In this document: in pieces, positions 24,845-33,263 of the stretch
Layout: each line of letters begins with the position of its first letter
How positions within the stretch are numbered: position 1 is the first letter of the stretch
Source: Sphingobacteriaceae bacterium
GTDB lineage: Bacteria; Bacteroidota; Bacteroidia; UBA7662
Direction of reading: 5' to 3'
Assembly (NCBI GenBank): GCA_030682795.1
Contig: JAUXNJ010000011.1
Location: 1 to 33,546 of the forward strand
DNA length: 33,546 nt
Notes under the pieces: model-generated
The model's database searches: none
What the model was told of the DNA's origin: nothing
The model's input: only the letters and a program-made list of their open reading frames with translations
Program-made: the position numbers and the translations under genes

Positions 24845-25512
24845 TAGTAGCCCTGCTGTTATTGTTTGCCGGCCAAGCGGCCGTAGCTCAAAAAAACAAT
24901 CCTTATTACGACGATAAGCCCATTCACTTTGGCTTTTTGGTTGGTTTAAACTACAGTACATTGCAGATGCGGTTGAATGCACCGGCGGTGTATCGCAACG
25001 ATACTTTGCAGTACATTGATCCCAATTGGGGGCCGGGTTTCCAGTTAGGTGTGATCAGCGACTTGCGCATGAATGAGCACATGACGTTGCGTTTTACCCC
25101 TACTTTGATGTTTTCACAGCGAAATTTGCAGTATTCGTTTGAGAATCCACTTTATGACATCCGCAAAGCAATTCAAGTAGCGAATGTGGACCTCCCTGTG
25201 AATATTAAATGGCGGTCGGATCGGGTGAACAACTACCGGGTATACCTTATCAGTGGTTTCAAGTACAGCATCGACATGGCTTCGCAGCAGCGGGTGGTAG
25301 AAGATGTGGAGCGTGTGAAGTTGATGCGGCATGATTTTGCCTATGAGGTGGGCATTGGGGTAGATTTGTATTTGCCCTTTTTTAAATTATCGCCTGAGCT
25401 GAAGTTTTCGCAGGGTGTTCGTAACTTAATGGTGCCTGAAGCCCATAAATATGCAGCCTCAATTTTAGGCTTGCAATCCCGTTCCATCATCATCTCCTTT
25501 AATTTCGAATAA
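24814..25512 (+). CDS. porT: PorT family outer-membrane beta-barrel protein
   Basis: A 232-residue exported protein. Residues 1-25 are a signal peptide ending AAVAQ, followed by KPIHFGFLVGLNYSTLQMRL and beta-strands of an eight-stranded barrel, for example NVDLPVNIKWRS and YRVYLISGFKYSIDMAS, closing with RSIIISFNFE. This matches PorT/SprT, an outer-membrane protein required for type IX secretion in Porphyromonas and Flavobacterium. The position directly after ubiE, overlapping it by 31 bases, agrees with the order I know for porT in Bacteroidota. The stop overlaps the next start (TAATG). It links to the T9SS cargo proteins elsewhere in this window. Confidence 0.9.
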   Translation: MFDLRWSKGLIVALLLLFAGQAAVAQKNNPYYDDKPIHFGFLVGLNYSTLQMRLNAPAVYRNDTLQYIDPNWGPGFQLGVISDLRMNEHMTLRFTPTLMFSQRNLQYSFENPLYDIRKAIQVANVDLPVNIKWRSDRVNNYRVYLISGFKYSIDMASQQRVVEDVERVKLMRHDFAYEVGIGVDLYLPFFKLSPELKFSQGVRNLMVPEAHKYAASILGLQSRSIIISFNFE

Positions 25513-26279
25513 TGGAGCAGTCGCGCATTGCACTGATTACCGGCGCTACGGCTGGCATCGGGGAAGCTACAGCCATTCAGTTGGCGGAGGCTGGGTATCG
25601 CCTCATTTTAACCGGACGTAGAGCAGAGCGTTTGCAAAATTTGGCGCAACGTTTGCGAACGGCCTATGGGGTCGATGTATTGGAACTTTGTTTCGATATC
25701 CGCGACAGAAAAGCCACACGAGCTGCCGTAGCGGATTTGCCTGCTGACTGGAGGGCCATCGATGTGCTTGTGAACAATGCTGGTTTGTCGCAAGGCCTAG
25801 AACCCGTACATATGGGCAGTGAAGAGGATTGGGACACCATGTTTGATACCAATGTAAAAGGACTGCTTACCATGTCGAAAGCCATTGGTAAAATCATGGT
25901 AGAAAGAGGCAGCGGTCACATCATCAATGTAAGTTCCACGGCAGCCAAGGATGTGTATGCCAATGGTGCGGTGTATTGCGCTTCGAAGCAGGCGGTAGAG
26001 GCCATTACCAAGGTATTGCGATTGGAATTACACGTTTACGGCATCAAAGTGAGCAGCATTGCGCCGGGCATGGCCGATACAGAGTTTTCGGAAGTGCGTT
26101 TTAAAGGCGATCGCGAGCGGGCGGCCCAAGTGTACAAGGGTTTTGAGCCTTTGCATGCCACCGATATTGCTGAGGCCATTTGGTTTATGATTAACCGACC
26201 AGCGCATGTAAATATTGCCGATTTAATCATCATGCCTACTGCCCAAGCCGCTTCTGGGGTGGTGAAAAAACAGCTTTAA
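25512..26279 (+). CDS. Short-chain dehydrogenase, YdfG-like
   Basis: A 255-residue classical SDR oxidoreductase. Cofactor motif TGATAGIG at 10-17, with Arg36-Arg37 after strand 2 (TGRRAE) suggesting NADP; NNAG at 88-91; and the active site Ser142, Tyr155, Lys159 (NVSSTAAK, then YCASK). The C-terminal part, APGMADTEFSEVRFKGD and PAHVNIADLIIMPTAQA, closely follows E. coli YdfG, an NADP-dependent 3-hydroxy acid (serine, allo-threonine) dehydrogenase, so that is the likeliest activity; the physiological substrate is not known. It starts on the last base of the porT stop and shares four bases with the convergent dcd end. Confidence 0.93.
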   Translation: MEQSRIALITGATAGIGEATAIQLAEAGYRLILTGRRAERLQNLAQRLRTAYGVDVLELCFDIRDRKATRAAVADLPADWRAIDVLVNNAGLSQGLEPVHMGSEEDWDTMFDTNVKGLLTMSKAIGKIMVERGSGHIINVSSTAAKDVYANGAVYCASKQAVEAITKVLRLELHVYGIKVSSIAPGMADTEFSEVRFKGDRERAAQVYKGFEPLHATDIAEAIWFMINRPAHVNIADLIIMPTAQAASGVVKKQL

Positions 26280-26812
26280 AATTTATTACGCCACATTTGT
26301 GAGGCCACAGGCTTTACGGTACGGACGTTGTATTTCGCGTTTTTCTTGGTGTTGTATTTGTTAATGATGTTGCCTTCTACCGAAAAGTAAATGAGCTGGC
26401 CGATGGGCATACCTGCGTATACGCGCACGGGTTGGGTGCAAGAAATTTCCAGGGTCCATGTGTTGCAAAAGCCCACGTCGCCTTTGCCCGCGGTGGCATG
26501 AATGTCGATGCCGAGGCGCCCTACCGATGATTTTCCTTCTAAAAAGGGTACATGTGCATGGGTTTCGGTATACTCTTCGGTTACGCCCAAATACAGCGTA
26601 TTGGGTTGTAATACAAAGCCTTCGGCCGGAATGATCAGTTCTTCGATTTGGTTATCGGCGCGGGCATCGAGTACCCGGTCTTTATAGATAGCCAAATACC
26701 TGCCCAAGTGCACGTCATAAGAATTGGTGCCGAGGTTCTCGGGACGAAAAGGTTCGATGAGGATGTTGCCATTTTCAATTTCTTCGAGGATGCGGGCGTC
26801 GGTTAAGATCAT
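26276..26812 (-). CDS. dcd: dCTP deaminase
   Basis: Dcd deaminates dCTP to dUTP, the main source of dUMP for thymidylate synthesis in many bacteria. The 178-residue length is normal. Landmarks: MILTDARILEEIENGNILIEP-type start, EGKSSVGRLG (92-101) with the nucleotide-binding Ser/Arg residues, and GFCNTWTLE (114-122) with catalytic Glu122. The end YNVRTVKPVASQMWRNKF resembles the C-terminal lid. Nothing indicates the bifunctional deaminase/dUTPase form, but sequence alone cannot fully exclude it. Its stop overlaps the stop of the SDR gene. The 197-base region upstream is shared with the glycosyltransferase gene. Confidence 0.95.
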   Translation of the reverse strand: MILTDARILEEIENGNILIEPFRPENLGTNSYDVHLGRYLAIYKDRVLDARADNQIEELIIPAEGFVLQPNTLYLGVTEEYTETHAHVPFLEGKSSVGRLGIDIHATAGKGDVGFCNTWTLEISCTQPVRVYAGMPIGQLIYFSVEGNIINKYNTKKNAKYNVRTVKPVASQMWRNKF

Positions 26813-26908
26813 GGGTGCTTTTTTTGTGCTGCGAAAATAGGCATTGTAGCTTGAACATTAAGGGATAAAAGCTGCTGATTTTTAGATTTTGTTGCCTTAA
26901 AAAATGAA

Positions 26909-26935
26909 TTGATACATTATTCACATCTAATTTTG
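26909..26935 (+). promoter_or_regulatory. Candidate promoter of the glycosyltransferase-GH57 pair
   Basis: TTG (26909-26911), 16 bases, then TAATTTTG (26928-26935), matching the -7 consensus exactly with a spacer one or two bases short. The start codon of the glycosyltransferase is 74 bases further on. The region is AT-rich and divergent from dcd. Confidence 0.4.
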
Positions 26936-27009
26936 ATTAATTATTTTTTAATGGTTATTTTCATCCAAAACGACAAGGAAGTGGATATTCTAGCCGAATT
27001 TTACAGCCG

Positions 27010-28302
27010 ATGCAGGTAAAACATAATTTTGAAGGAAAGCGCATTTTAATGCTGGGTTGGGAGTTTCCGCCCGTACATGCTGGTGGCTTGGGCATAGCTT
27101 GTTATGGCTTGGCGAAGGCCACTCGTAATTTTATTGATGTGACCTTGGTATTGCCGAAATCGGACCCGCGCATGCAGCTCGATGGGGTTCAGATTTTTGG
27201 TTTAAATGAGTTGCCAGAATCGCTAACCATTACCGATCCTGAGTTGAACCGACTTAATGGCGGCATGCCTGAATTAGAATATTACCAATTGAGTGCGTCG
27301 GCTTGTGATTCGGTTCGCAAGGGGTATCAGTCGCAGTCGGGTTTGGGCCGCACCAGTTTCAAAGCGCTTTTCTCCGACCAGGAGGTGTACGGTCCCCAGT
27401 TATTGGCCAAAGTAAGCGCCTATGCCGAGGCTTTGGTGGAGGCATTTGGGGAAGGGGATTTTGATTTGATACATGCCCACGACTGGATGACCTATTTAGC
27501 TGGGGTGCGTCTAAAGAAAAAAACGGGGAAGCCCTTGTTGATTCACGTACATGCCCTGGAAACCGACCGTGCTGGTCGGGATGCACGCAATACCATGTAT
27601 TACATTGAGCGGTTTGGCATGCAGATGTGTGACCGGATTATAGCGGTGAGTGAGTATACCCGAAAAAACATTGTGGAGTTGTACAATGTGCTGCCAGAGA
27701 AGATTGAAGCCATTCACAACGGCATTGATCCGCAGCAAGTATTTAGGGCTGAGCACCATGTGCCAGAAAAAATAGTGGCTTTTGTAGGGCGATTAACCCA
27801 CCAAAAAGGGCCCTATCATTTGCTTGAGACTGCAGAAAAGGTCATTCGCCGCTTTCCCAATGTACGTTTTGTGGTAGCAGGCACCGGCGAAAAGATGAAG
27901 GAAATTATCGACTGGACTGCTTTTAAAGGCTTGAGCCGACATTTCTTATTTACTGGATTTGTGTCGCGTGAAAAGGTAGAGCAGTTGTTGGCGGTGGCCG
28001 ATGTGTATTTTATGCCTTCGGTTTCGGAGCCTTTTGGTTTGTCGGCCCTCGAGGCAGCGCAGTTCAATGTGCCCTGTGTAATTTCAAAACAGTCGGGCGT
28101 AGCAGAAATGTTACAGCACGCTTTGCAAGCCGATTATTGGGATACCGATACTTTTGCCGATCATATTGTAAAGTTGCTGGCAGATGAAAACTATCACCGC
28201 GAGGTGTTGGCGGCCATGCAAGGCGATTTACAGCATATTTCTTGGGATGATGCGGCTACCCGGGTAATTAAAGAGTACCGCAAATTTTTACTCAACGAAT
28301 AA
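27010..28302 (+). CDS. GT-B fold glycosyltransferase (GT4/GT5-like, glycogen synthase-like)
   Basis: A 430-residue cytoplasmic glycosyltransferase. The N-terminal Rossmann domain starts MLGWEFPPVHAGGLGIACYGLAKA, with the sugar-acceptor glycine loop GGLG at 25-28 (KxGGL-like, as in bacterial and starch synthases) and HAHDW at 155-159. The C-terminal nucleotide-sugar domain holds VGRLTHQKG (259-267) and the E-x7-E motif from Glu340 to Glu348 (EPFGLSALE). Such enzymes elongate glucans or glycosylate other acceptors with an activated sugar. The GH57 gene two bases downstream suggests alpha-glucan (glycogen-like) metabolism, which is an inference from context. Start: the ATG at 27010, with GGAAAG far inside the coding region and no strong ribosome site. 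Confidence 0.9.
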   Translation: MQVKHNFEGKRILMLGWEFPPVHAGGLGIACYGLAKATRNFIDVTLVLPKSDPRMQLDGVQIFGLNELPESLTITDPELNRLNGGMPELEYYQLSASACDSVRKGYQSQSGLGRTSFKALFSDQEVYGPQLLAKVSAYAEALVEAFGEGDFDLIHAHDWMTYLAGVRLKKKTGKPLLIHVHALETDRAGRDARNTMYYIERFGMQMCDRIIAVSEYTRKNIVELYNVLPEKIEAIHNGIDPQQVFRAEHHVPEKIVAFVGRLTHQKGPYHLLETAEKVIRRFPNVRFVVAGTGEKMKEIIDWTAFKGLSRHFLFTGFVSREKVEQLLAVADVYFMPSVSEPFGLSALEAAQFNVPCVISKQSGVAEMLQHALQADYWDTDTFADHIVKLLADENYHREVLAAMQGDLQHISWDDAATRVIKEYRKFLLNE

Positions 28303-28304
28303 CT

Positions 28305-29480
28305 ATGCCAGCGATTAGCCTCTATTTTCAAGTGCACCAACCTTACCGCGTAAAGCATTACGATTTTACAAGTATAGGGAGCGATCATCTGTATTTTGAT
28401 GAAGTGATGAACAAGGCCATCCTCGATCAAATGTGTGATAATTGCTATTTGCCTGCTAACGAGGTACTGTTAGAGGCCATTGAAAAGAACCATGGTGATT
28501 TTAAATTGGCTTTCTCGATCAGTGGCTCGGCTTTGGAGCAGTTGGAGGCGCATCGGCCGGATGTGCTGGAGAGTTTTTTGGAGTTGAACGCTACGGGTTG
28601 TGTGGAATGGATTGGGGAGACTTACTATCATTCTCTGGCCAGTCAGTATTCGCGTTCGGAATTTGCCCGGCAGGTAGAAATGCATGCCGAATTAGTTGCT
28701 GAGCTGTTTGGCAAGCGCCCCACTGTTTTCAGAAATACGGAATTGCTTTTTAGCAATGAATTGGTGAATGAGGTGGTGAAAATGGGCTTCCAAGGCATCT
28801 TGGTGCCGAGCACAGAGAAATTGCTGAAACAACGGAGTCCCAACCATGTGTACAAAACCCCCTTGTCGAACAAGCTTTTGTGCATCCCCAAAAACAGCAG
28901 TTTAACGGCCGAATGGAGTCGGCATTTTTACCATGCTGAGCCCGATAATGTGCTTACGGCGCTCAAATTCACGGGCATGTTGGACGAGCTCAAAGAGGAA
29001 GCGGATTGTGTGAATTTGTTTATGGATTATGGGGCTTTGTCGAAGCAAGCCGATGGGAGTAATGGCCTATTGAGTATGCTAGAGCGTTTTCCGAAACTGG
29101 CCTTGGCGCATGGGCATCCCTTTTATACGCCTAGTGAGTTACTTACCAAAGTAATGCCCACTGGTAAATACGATGTTCCTTATCCGATTACCTGGTCTTA
29201 CCCCGATTATAATTTGGGCTACCTTACGAGTAACGACATCCAGCAAGAAGCGATTAATAGGCTTTACGAATTGGAAATTGCGATTTTAGAGAAGGGGAAT
29301 GCAGATTTATTGGCCGATTGGGGCAGGTTACAGGCGAGCGATCACTTTTTTTACATGACCCATAAGTTTGAGGAGAAGAGTGAGTCAAATATTTACTCGC
29401 CTTATAAGACGGCTTATGAGGCTTACAATTATTTTTTAAATGTGTTAACCGATTTAGAGTTGCGGGTACGCAGGGATTAA
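28305..29480 (+). CDS. GH57 family protein (alpha-amylase-like), degenerate region 4
   Basis: A 391-residue cytoplasmic protein of glycoside hydrolase family 57. Four family regions are visible: FQVHQPYR with HQP at 11-13; GCVEWIGETYYHSLA near 98-112; VFRNTELLF with Glu146 at the nucleophile position; and NLFMDYGALSKQ with Asp241. In the Bacteroidota GH57 proteins I know, the last region usually reads FMDYETFGEH, so the Asp is kept but the following ETFGEH is replaced. Catalysis may therefore be altered or lost. The C-terminal DHFFYMTHKF and YSPYKTAYEAYNYF helices are typical. It pairs with the glycosyltransferase two bases upstream, suggesting intracellular alpha-glucan turnover. A bidirectional terminator follows. 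Confidence 0.88.
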   Translation: MPAISLYFQVHQPYRVKHYDFTSIGSDHLYFDEVMNKAILDQMCDNCYLPANEVLLEAIEKNHGDFKLAFSISGSALEQLEAHRPDVLESFLELNATGCVEWIGETYYHSLASQYSRSEFARQVEMHAELVAELFGKRPTVFRNTELLFSNELVNEVVKMGFQGILVPSTEKLLKQRSPNHVYKTPLSNKLLCIPKNSSLTAEWSRHFYHAEPDNVLTALKFTGMLDELKEEADCVNLFMDYGALSKQADGSNGLLSMLERFPKLALAHGHPFYTPSELLTKVMPTGKYDVPYPITWSYPDYNLGYLTSNDIQQEAINRLYELEIAILEKGNADLLADWGRLQASDHFFYMTHKFEEKSESNIYSPYKTAYEAYNYFLNVLTDLELRVRRD

Positions 29481-29496
29481 TCGAGGCATTTCGGCA

Positions 29497-29535
29497 TAAA
29501 AAAAGGGCCATCTTTTCGGAGATGGCCCTTTTTTG
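29497..29535. terminator. Bidirectional terminator between GH57 and T9SS genes
   Basis: GGGCCATCT and AGATGGCCC form a perfect stem with the loop TTTCGG in between, flanked by A7 on the left and T6 on the right. It can terminate both the plus-strand GH57 transcript and the minus-strand surface-protein transcript. Confidence 0.9.
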
Positions 29536-29550
29536 TGGGTGCTTTGAGGG

Positions 29551-32500
29551 TTATTTGGTAACCACCAGTTGACGGGCAATTTGCTCGAAACCGTTGAACA
29601 TGCGCACATGGTAAATGCCTTCGGCCCAGCCTTGAACATTCAACTTAATGCTGCCATTGGTTACTGCTTTTTCGTTGATTTGTGTGATCATTTTGCCTCG
29701 GGCATCATAAACAGTTACGTTTAGGTCGCTTGGTGTTTGAAACTCATAAGCAATGTTGGTTTCTGCATTGCTCGGGTTCGGGTACATGCGGATGGCCTGG
29801 TTCAAGCTTCCCGCTTCAAATACACTAACGCCACAAGCTTCGCAACGACCGAAACATACGATGGGTATGGTGATTGTGCTGGTGTCTACCACAACAAAGC
29901 GGTTTCCGTTTTGTGCACAAGCAGCTGGTACCGATTCGTCGAAACCTGGTCCCCACTGATTGCCGTTGATGAATTTGTATTCATAGGTGGCATTGCGATC
30001 GAGCATGGCGGTGTAGGTGTAAATGCCATTGCCCTGACTAACCATTGGGGTTGTGTTGGGGCTCCAACCTTGGAAGCTGCCTGCGATGTGTACACCGTTA
30101 GCGGATACGGTTTCACGGCTCATGTCTACCCGGAAGGTCACCGACACTTTGGGTTGTGGCGTTACCACTGTACCGCCAAAGAAGACAGAATCGGCATAAA
30201 AAGTAGCACCAGTACCTGTGGTTCCAAATCCGTAGAAAATCGACAATACATTGTAGGTATTGGCAAAATTGATGGCTGCAGTACCTGTAGCTTGGTTGGC
30301 GAAATTAAACACCAAGGTTTGCCAGCCTGTGGTTGAAGTGGTGGCTTCGGTCTCAACTGAAATGGTAGGAACGCCCGCCTGTTCTGCTTTCAAACGAACA
30401 ATGACCCCGCTAGCTGGTGCATGCACACGCACTGAAAGGGTAGTGGCACCTGCTGCAAAAGGAATGGGCGTGCCTAAGCCTGATACTGGGGTAATGGTGG
30501 TTCCTGCCCACGTTTCAGCACCAGCAGTCTTGATAGACCGCAAGGTTGTGTTGGTAGCGTTTGTTGGGGAAGGAGCCAAGGCCGAAACATTGCCGCCGAA
30601 ATCGGTAAAACTATACGGAATAGCTGGATTATCCCAAGTGATAGGAAGGTTAACAGGTACGGGAGGTGGGCCAACCGGACCGCCACCGAAGAATACAGAA
30701 TCGGCGTAGAAAGTAGCCCCTGTACCTGCGCTGCCAAATCCGTAAAAAATGGAGAGCACATTGTAGGTATTCGTAATATTAAGGGCGGCCGTGCCTGCGG
30801 CAGGGTTGGCGAAGTTAAACACAAGTGTTTGCCAGCCAGCTCCTGTGGTGGTGGCATCGGTTTCAACAGAAATGGTTGGTACCCCGGCTTGCTCAGCTTT
30901 GAGACGAACCAGGATGCCGCTTGCAGGCGCATGCACCTTTACTGAAATGCTGGTAGCACTTGCAGTAAATGGGATGGGGGTAGAAAGACCTGTAGCTGGG
31001 GTGATGGTGGTACCCGCCCAAGTTTGCGCACCTGCCGTTTTAACCGAACGCAAGGTGGTGTTGGTGGTATCGGTTGGAGAAGGTGCCAGGGCCGAGGCAT
31101 TGCCGCCAAAATCGGTGAAGCTGTAGGTGATGGCTGCATTGTCCCAGGTGATAGGTAAATTAAACACAACGGGAGGTGGGCCAACGGGACCGCCGCCGAA
31201 GAATACAGAATCGGCGTAAAAAGTAGCTCCAGTACCTGCGCTGCCAAATCCGTAGAAAATGGAGAGCACGTTGTAGGTGCTTGCAAAATTGATAGCTGCT
31301 GTTCCAGTGGCTTGGTTAGCGAAGTTGAACTCGAGCAGCTGCCAGCCGGCCGCTGTAGTAGTGTCCTCGGTTTCAACTGAAACGCTTGCTACGCCTGCTT
31401 GCTCAGCTTTGAGGCGTACAATGATGCCGGCAGCAGGTGCATGCACCTTCACCGTAATTCGGGTTGCACCTGCAGCAAACGGAATCGGACTTCCGAGTCC
31501 TGTTCCTGGCGTGATGGTAGTGCCTGCCCAAGTTTGAGCTCCTGCTGTTTTAATTGACCGCAAGGTGGTATTGGTAGAATCGGTTGGGGATGGTGCCAGG
31601 GCCGATACATTACCGCCAAAATCGGTAAAGCTATAGGTAAGGGCGGTATTGTCCCAGGTAATGGGCAAGTTAATCGGTGGCGGTGGTGGTGCCAGTGGTG
31701 TGCCACCAAAAAACACCGAATCGGCAAAAAATATGGCTCCCGTTCCTGCATTGCCGAATCCGTAAAAAATCGACAACATATTGTAGGTGGTGGCGAAGTT
31801 GATAGCTGCTGTGCCTGTAGCTTGGTTGGCGAAATTAAAAACAAGCGTTTGCCAGCCTGCTGCTGTGGTATTGGTTTCAGTTTCTACAGAAAGGGTAGGG
31901 TTACCTGCGGTTTCAGCTTTCAAACGAATGGGAATGCCTGAAGCTGGTGCGTGTACCTTTACCGAAAGCGTGGTAGCGCCTGTAGCAAAGGGAATGGCAG
32001 TGGTAAGACCAGGAGGTGGGGTAAGGGTGGTGCCTGCCCAAGTTTGCGCGCCGGCGGTTTTGATGGTGCGCAGCGTAGTATTGGTAGAATCGGTTGGGGA
32101 AGGCGCTAAATTGGAAATATTGCCACCGAAATCGGTAAATACGTAGTTGATCGCTGGATTGTCCCAGGTGATAGGGAGGGCTGTTTGCGTAGGAGGAGGG
32201 AGCAGGTTCCATGTAGTTTGAACTATGATGCCATCAACTGTAATGTTTTGAGAGGCATTATACTGCCGCAATGCAATGTACTGCAAAGCGGCGGCATCGG
32301 CAGCGCTACCAGCTAATGGTCCAATAGCAGCGACGGCAGGTTCTGTAGCAATATTACTACCATCGGTAAATACATACAAGCTTACAGAATCGTTGTTGGC
32401 TCCAGGTACAAATTGGTATTTTACTACCACCAGATAGGTAACACCCGTATCGAGGTTGGTAGCTGTAGTGTTTGTGGTGGTTGCCAAATTGAATTCAAGC

Positions 32501-32967
32501 CCAAGTTTGTATTGTGCAGCGGTGGGGGCGGGTGCTATGAAGGTTCGAGCCCTGAAATTGCTACTGGTGAGAGTAAATACTGGGGTATCTACACTGGCAT
32601 AAGCACCTGAATGTAGAAAAAAGCCTGCATTGGTTGTGGTTACGGCTCCATTTACACGCATCAGGAACGACATATATACATTGCCGGAAGTAACGCTGCT
32701 GCTAAATGGGCGGTTCTCATCAGAACCAGTATTGTTCACGGCGGCTGCATTGCCGATGCCGCTGCCAAGGTAAGGGGTAGTGGCCCAGCTCAATCCTCCA
32801 TTGCGTACACGAATGGGGTTGGTGGCGGGTGCGCTGTGTGAGAACCAGCCGTTGCTTTGCAACAAGGAGTCAGCTGGGTAGTTAAAATGCTCAGTGAGCA
32901 GGGTCGTTTGTCCGTAGCTGGTAAAGTAGCCCAGACAGAGTAAAACTAAGGTGTAAAATCTTTTCAT
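29551..32967 (-). CDS. T9SS surface protein with four tandem modules and a starch-binding-like domain
   Basis: A 1138-residue exported protein from the ATG at 32967. The signal peptide MKRFYTLVLLCLGYFTSYG is followed by an N-terminal concanavalin/LamG-like domain (about 22-255). Four near-identical 159-residue modules follow at 264-422, 434-592, 604-762 and 774-932, each running from LPITWDN to DSVFFGG and joined by 11-residue proline-rich linkers. Next is a domain (about 938-1045) beginning VSVTFRVDMSRETV with GSFQGWSPNTTPM and YEYKFING, resembling CBM20/CBM48 starch- or glycogen-binding folds. The last 85 residues are a T9SS sorting tail (IRMYPNPSNAETNIAYEF, then AEGIYHVRMF). No catalytic domain is recognised, so it is probably a glycan-binding surface protein. 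The frame is open to an ATG at 33000, but only the later ATG gives a proper signal peptide. Confidence 0.9.
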   Translation of the reverse strand: MKRFYTLVLLCLGYFTSYGQTTLLTEHFNYPADSLLQSNGWFSHSAPATNPIRVRNGGLSWATTPYLGSGIGNAAAVNNTGSDENRPFSSSVTSGNVYMSFLMRVNGAVTTTNAGFFLHSGAYASVDTPVFTLTSSNFRARTFIAPAPTAAQYKLGLEFNLATTTNTTATNLDTGVTYLVVVKYQFVPGANNDSVSLYVFTDGSNIATEPAVAAIGPLAGSAADAAALQYIALRQYNASQNITVDGIIVQTTWNLLPPPTQTALPITWDNPAINYVFTDFGGNISNLAPSPTDSTNTTLRTIKTAGAQTWAGTTLTPPPGLTTAIPFATGATTLSVKVHAPASGIPIRLKAETAGNPTLSVETETNTTAAGWQTLVFNFANQATGTAAINFATTYNMLSIFYGFGNAGTGAIFFADSVFFGGTPLAPPPPPINLPITWDNTALTYSFTDFGGNVSALAPSPTDSTNTTLRSIKTAGAQTWAGTTITPGTGLGSPIPFAAGATRITVKVHAPAAGIIVRLKAEQAGVASVSVETEDTTTAAGWQLLEFNFANQATGTAAINFASTYNVLSIFYGFGSAGTGATFYADSVFFGGGPVGPPPVVFNLPITWDNAAITYSFTDFGGNASALAPSPTDTTNTTLRSVKTAGAQTWAGTTITPATGLSTPIPFTASATSISVKVHAPASGILVRLKAEQAGVPTISVETDATTTGAGWQTLVFNFANPAAGTAALNITNTYNVLSIFYGFGSAGTGATFYADSVFFGGGPVGPPPVPVNLPITWDNPAIPYSFTDFGGNVSALAPSPTNATNTTLRSIKTAGAETWAGTTITPVSGLGTPIPFAAGATTLSVRVHAPASGVIVRLKAEQAGVPTISVETEATTSTTGWQTLVFNFANQATGTAAINFANTYNVLSIFYGFGTTGTGATFYADSVFFGGTVVTPQPKVSVTFRVDMSRETVSANGVHIAGSFQGWSPNTTPMVSQGNGIYTYTAMLDRNATYEYKFINGNQWGPGFDESVPAACAQNGNRFVVVDTSTITIPIVCFGRCEACGVSVFEAGSLNQAIRMYPNPSNAETNIAYEFQTPSDLNVTVYDARGKMITQINEKAVTNGSIKLNVQGWAEGIYHVRMFNGFEQIARQLVVTK
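30172..32178 (-). repeat. Four tandem coding repeats, exact 510-nt period
   Basis: Units of 477 nt at 31702-32178, 31192-31668, 30682-31158 and 30172-30648 (in reading order), each followed by a 33-nt linker except the last. Start-to-start distance is exactly 510 nt three times. Each unit encodes 159 residues from LPITWDN to DSVFFGG, with shared blocks such as FTDFGGN, APSPT, TAGAQTWAGTT and YGFG. The first unit is the most divergent; the other three are close to four-fifths identical in protein by eye. Confidence 0.95.
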
Positions 32968-33263
32968 GCGGGTGGTTTTAGTACATTTTACTATAAACAT
33001 AACGATAAAATCTTAAATGCCAAATTACCAGCCAAGATATTATGGAGATACCAGTTTGGTTTTGTTGGAGTTAAGCTGTTTTAAAGCATATTTAATTGGG
33101 GACATTTGCAGGTGATTTTGGTCTTTACATGGTCCTGAATTGCTCGAAAACAACAAAACCAGCACCAAGGCGCCAGTTTTGAAGTTGTGAATCACGCAAG
33201 ATTCATTAAGCTGTTTGGTTATTTTTTTAACTACAGCTGATGTATTTCAACGGTGCAAAAAAA
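32968..33263. other. Intergenic region, no gene recognised
   Basis: An AT-rich stretch of 296 bases between the start of the four-module surface protein and the end of the small PID-tail protein. It should hold the surface-protein promoter on the minus strand, but I found no convincing TTG-N(17-19)-TAnnTTTG match. CAAATTAC at 33020-33027 is only a partial -7 resemblance. No hairpin terminator is evident for the PID-tail gene. Confidence 0.5.

Noticed and set aside
30260-32146. Four similar plus-strand open frames opposite the tandem modules (30260-30709, 30791-31126, 31277-31537, 31787-32146)
   Set aside because: They resemble one another only because the 510-nt units repeat; they are antisense copies of the modules without promoter or signal. 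They do not indicate a repeated antisense gene family.
30172-32178. CRISPR or satellite-like array
   Set aside because: The period is 510 nt, the units are in-frame protein modules and there are no short direct repeats with unique spacers.
32968-33000. Upstream ATG (33000) for the four-module surface protein
   Set aside because: It would put eleven polar residues before the signal peptide; the ATG at 32967 directly yields MKRFYTLVLL.
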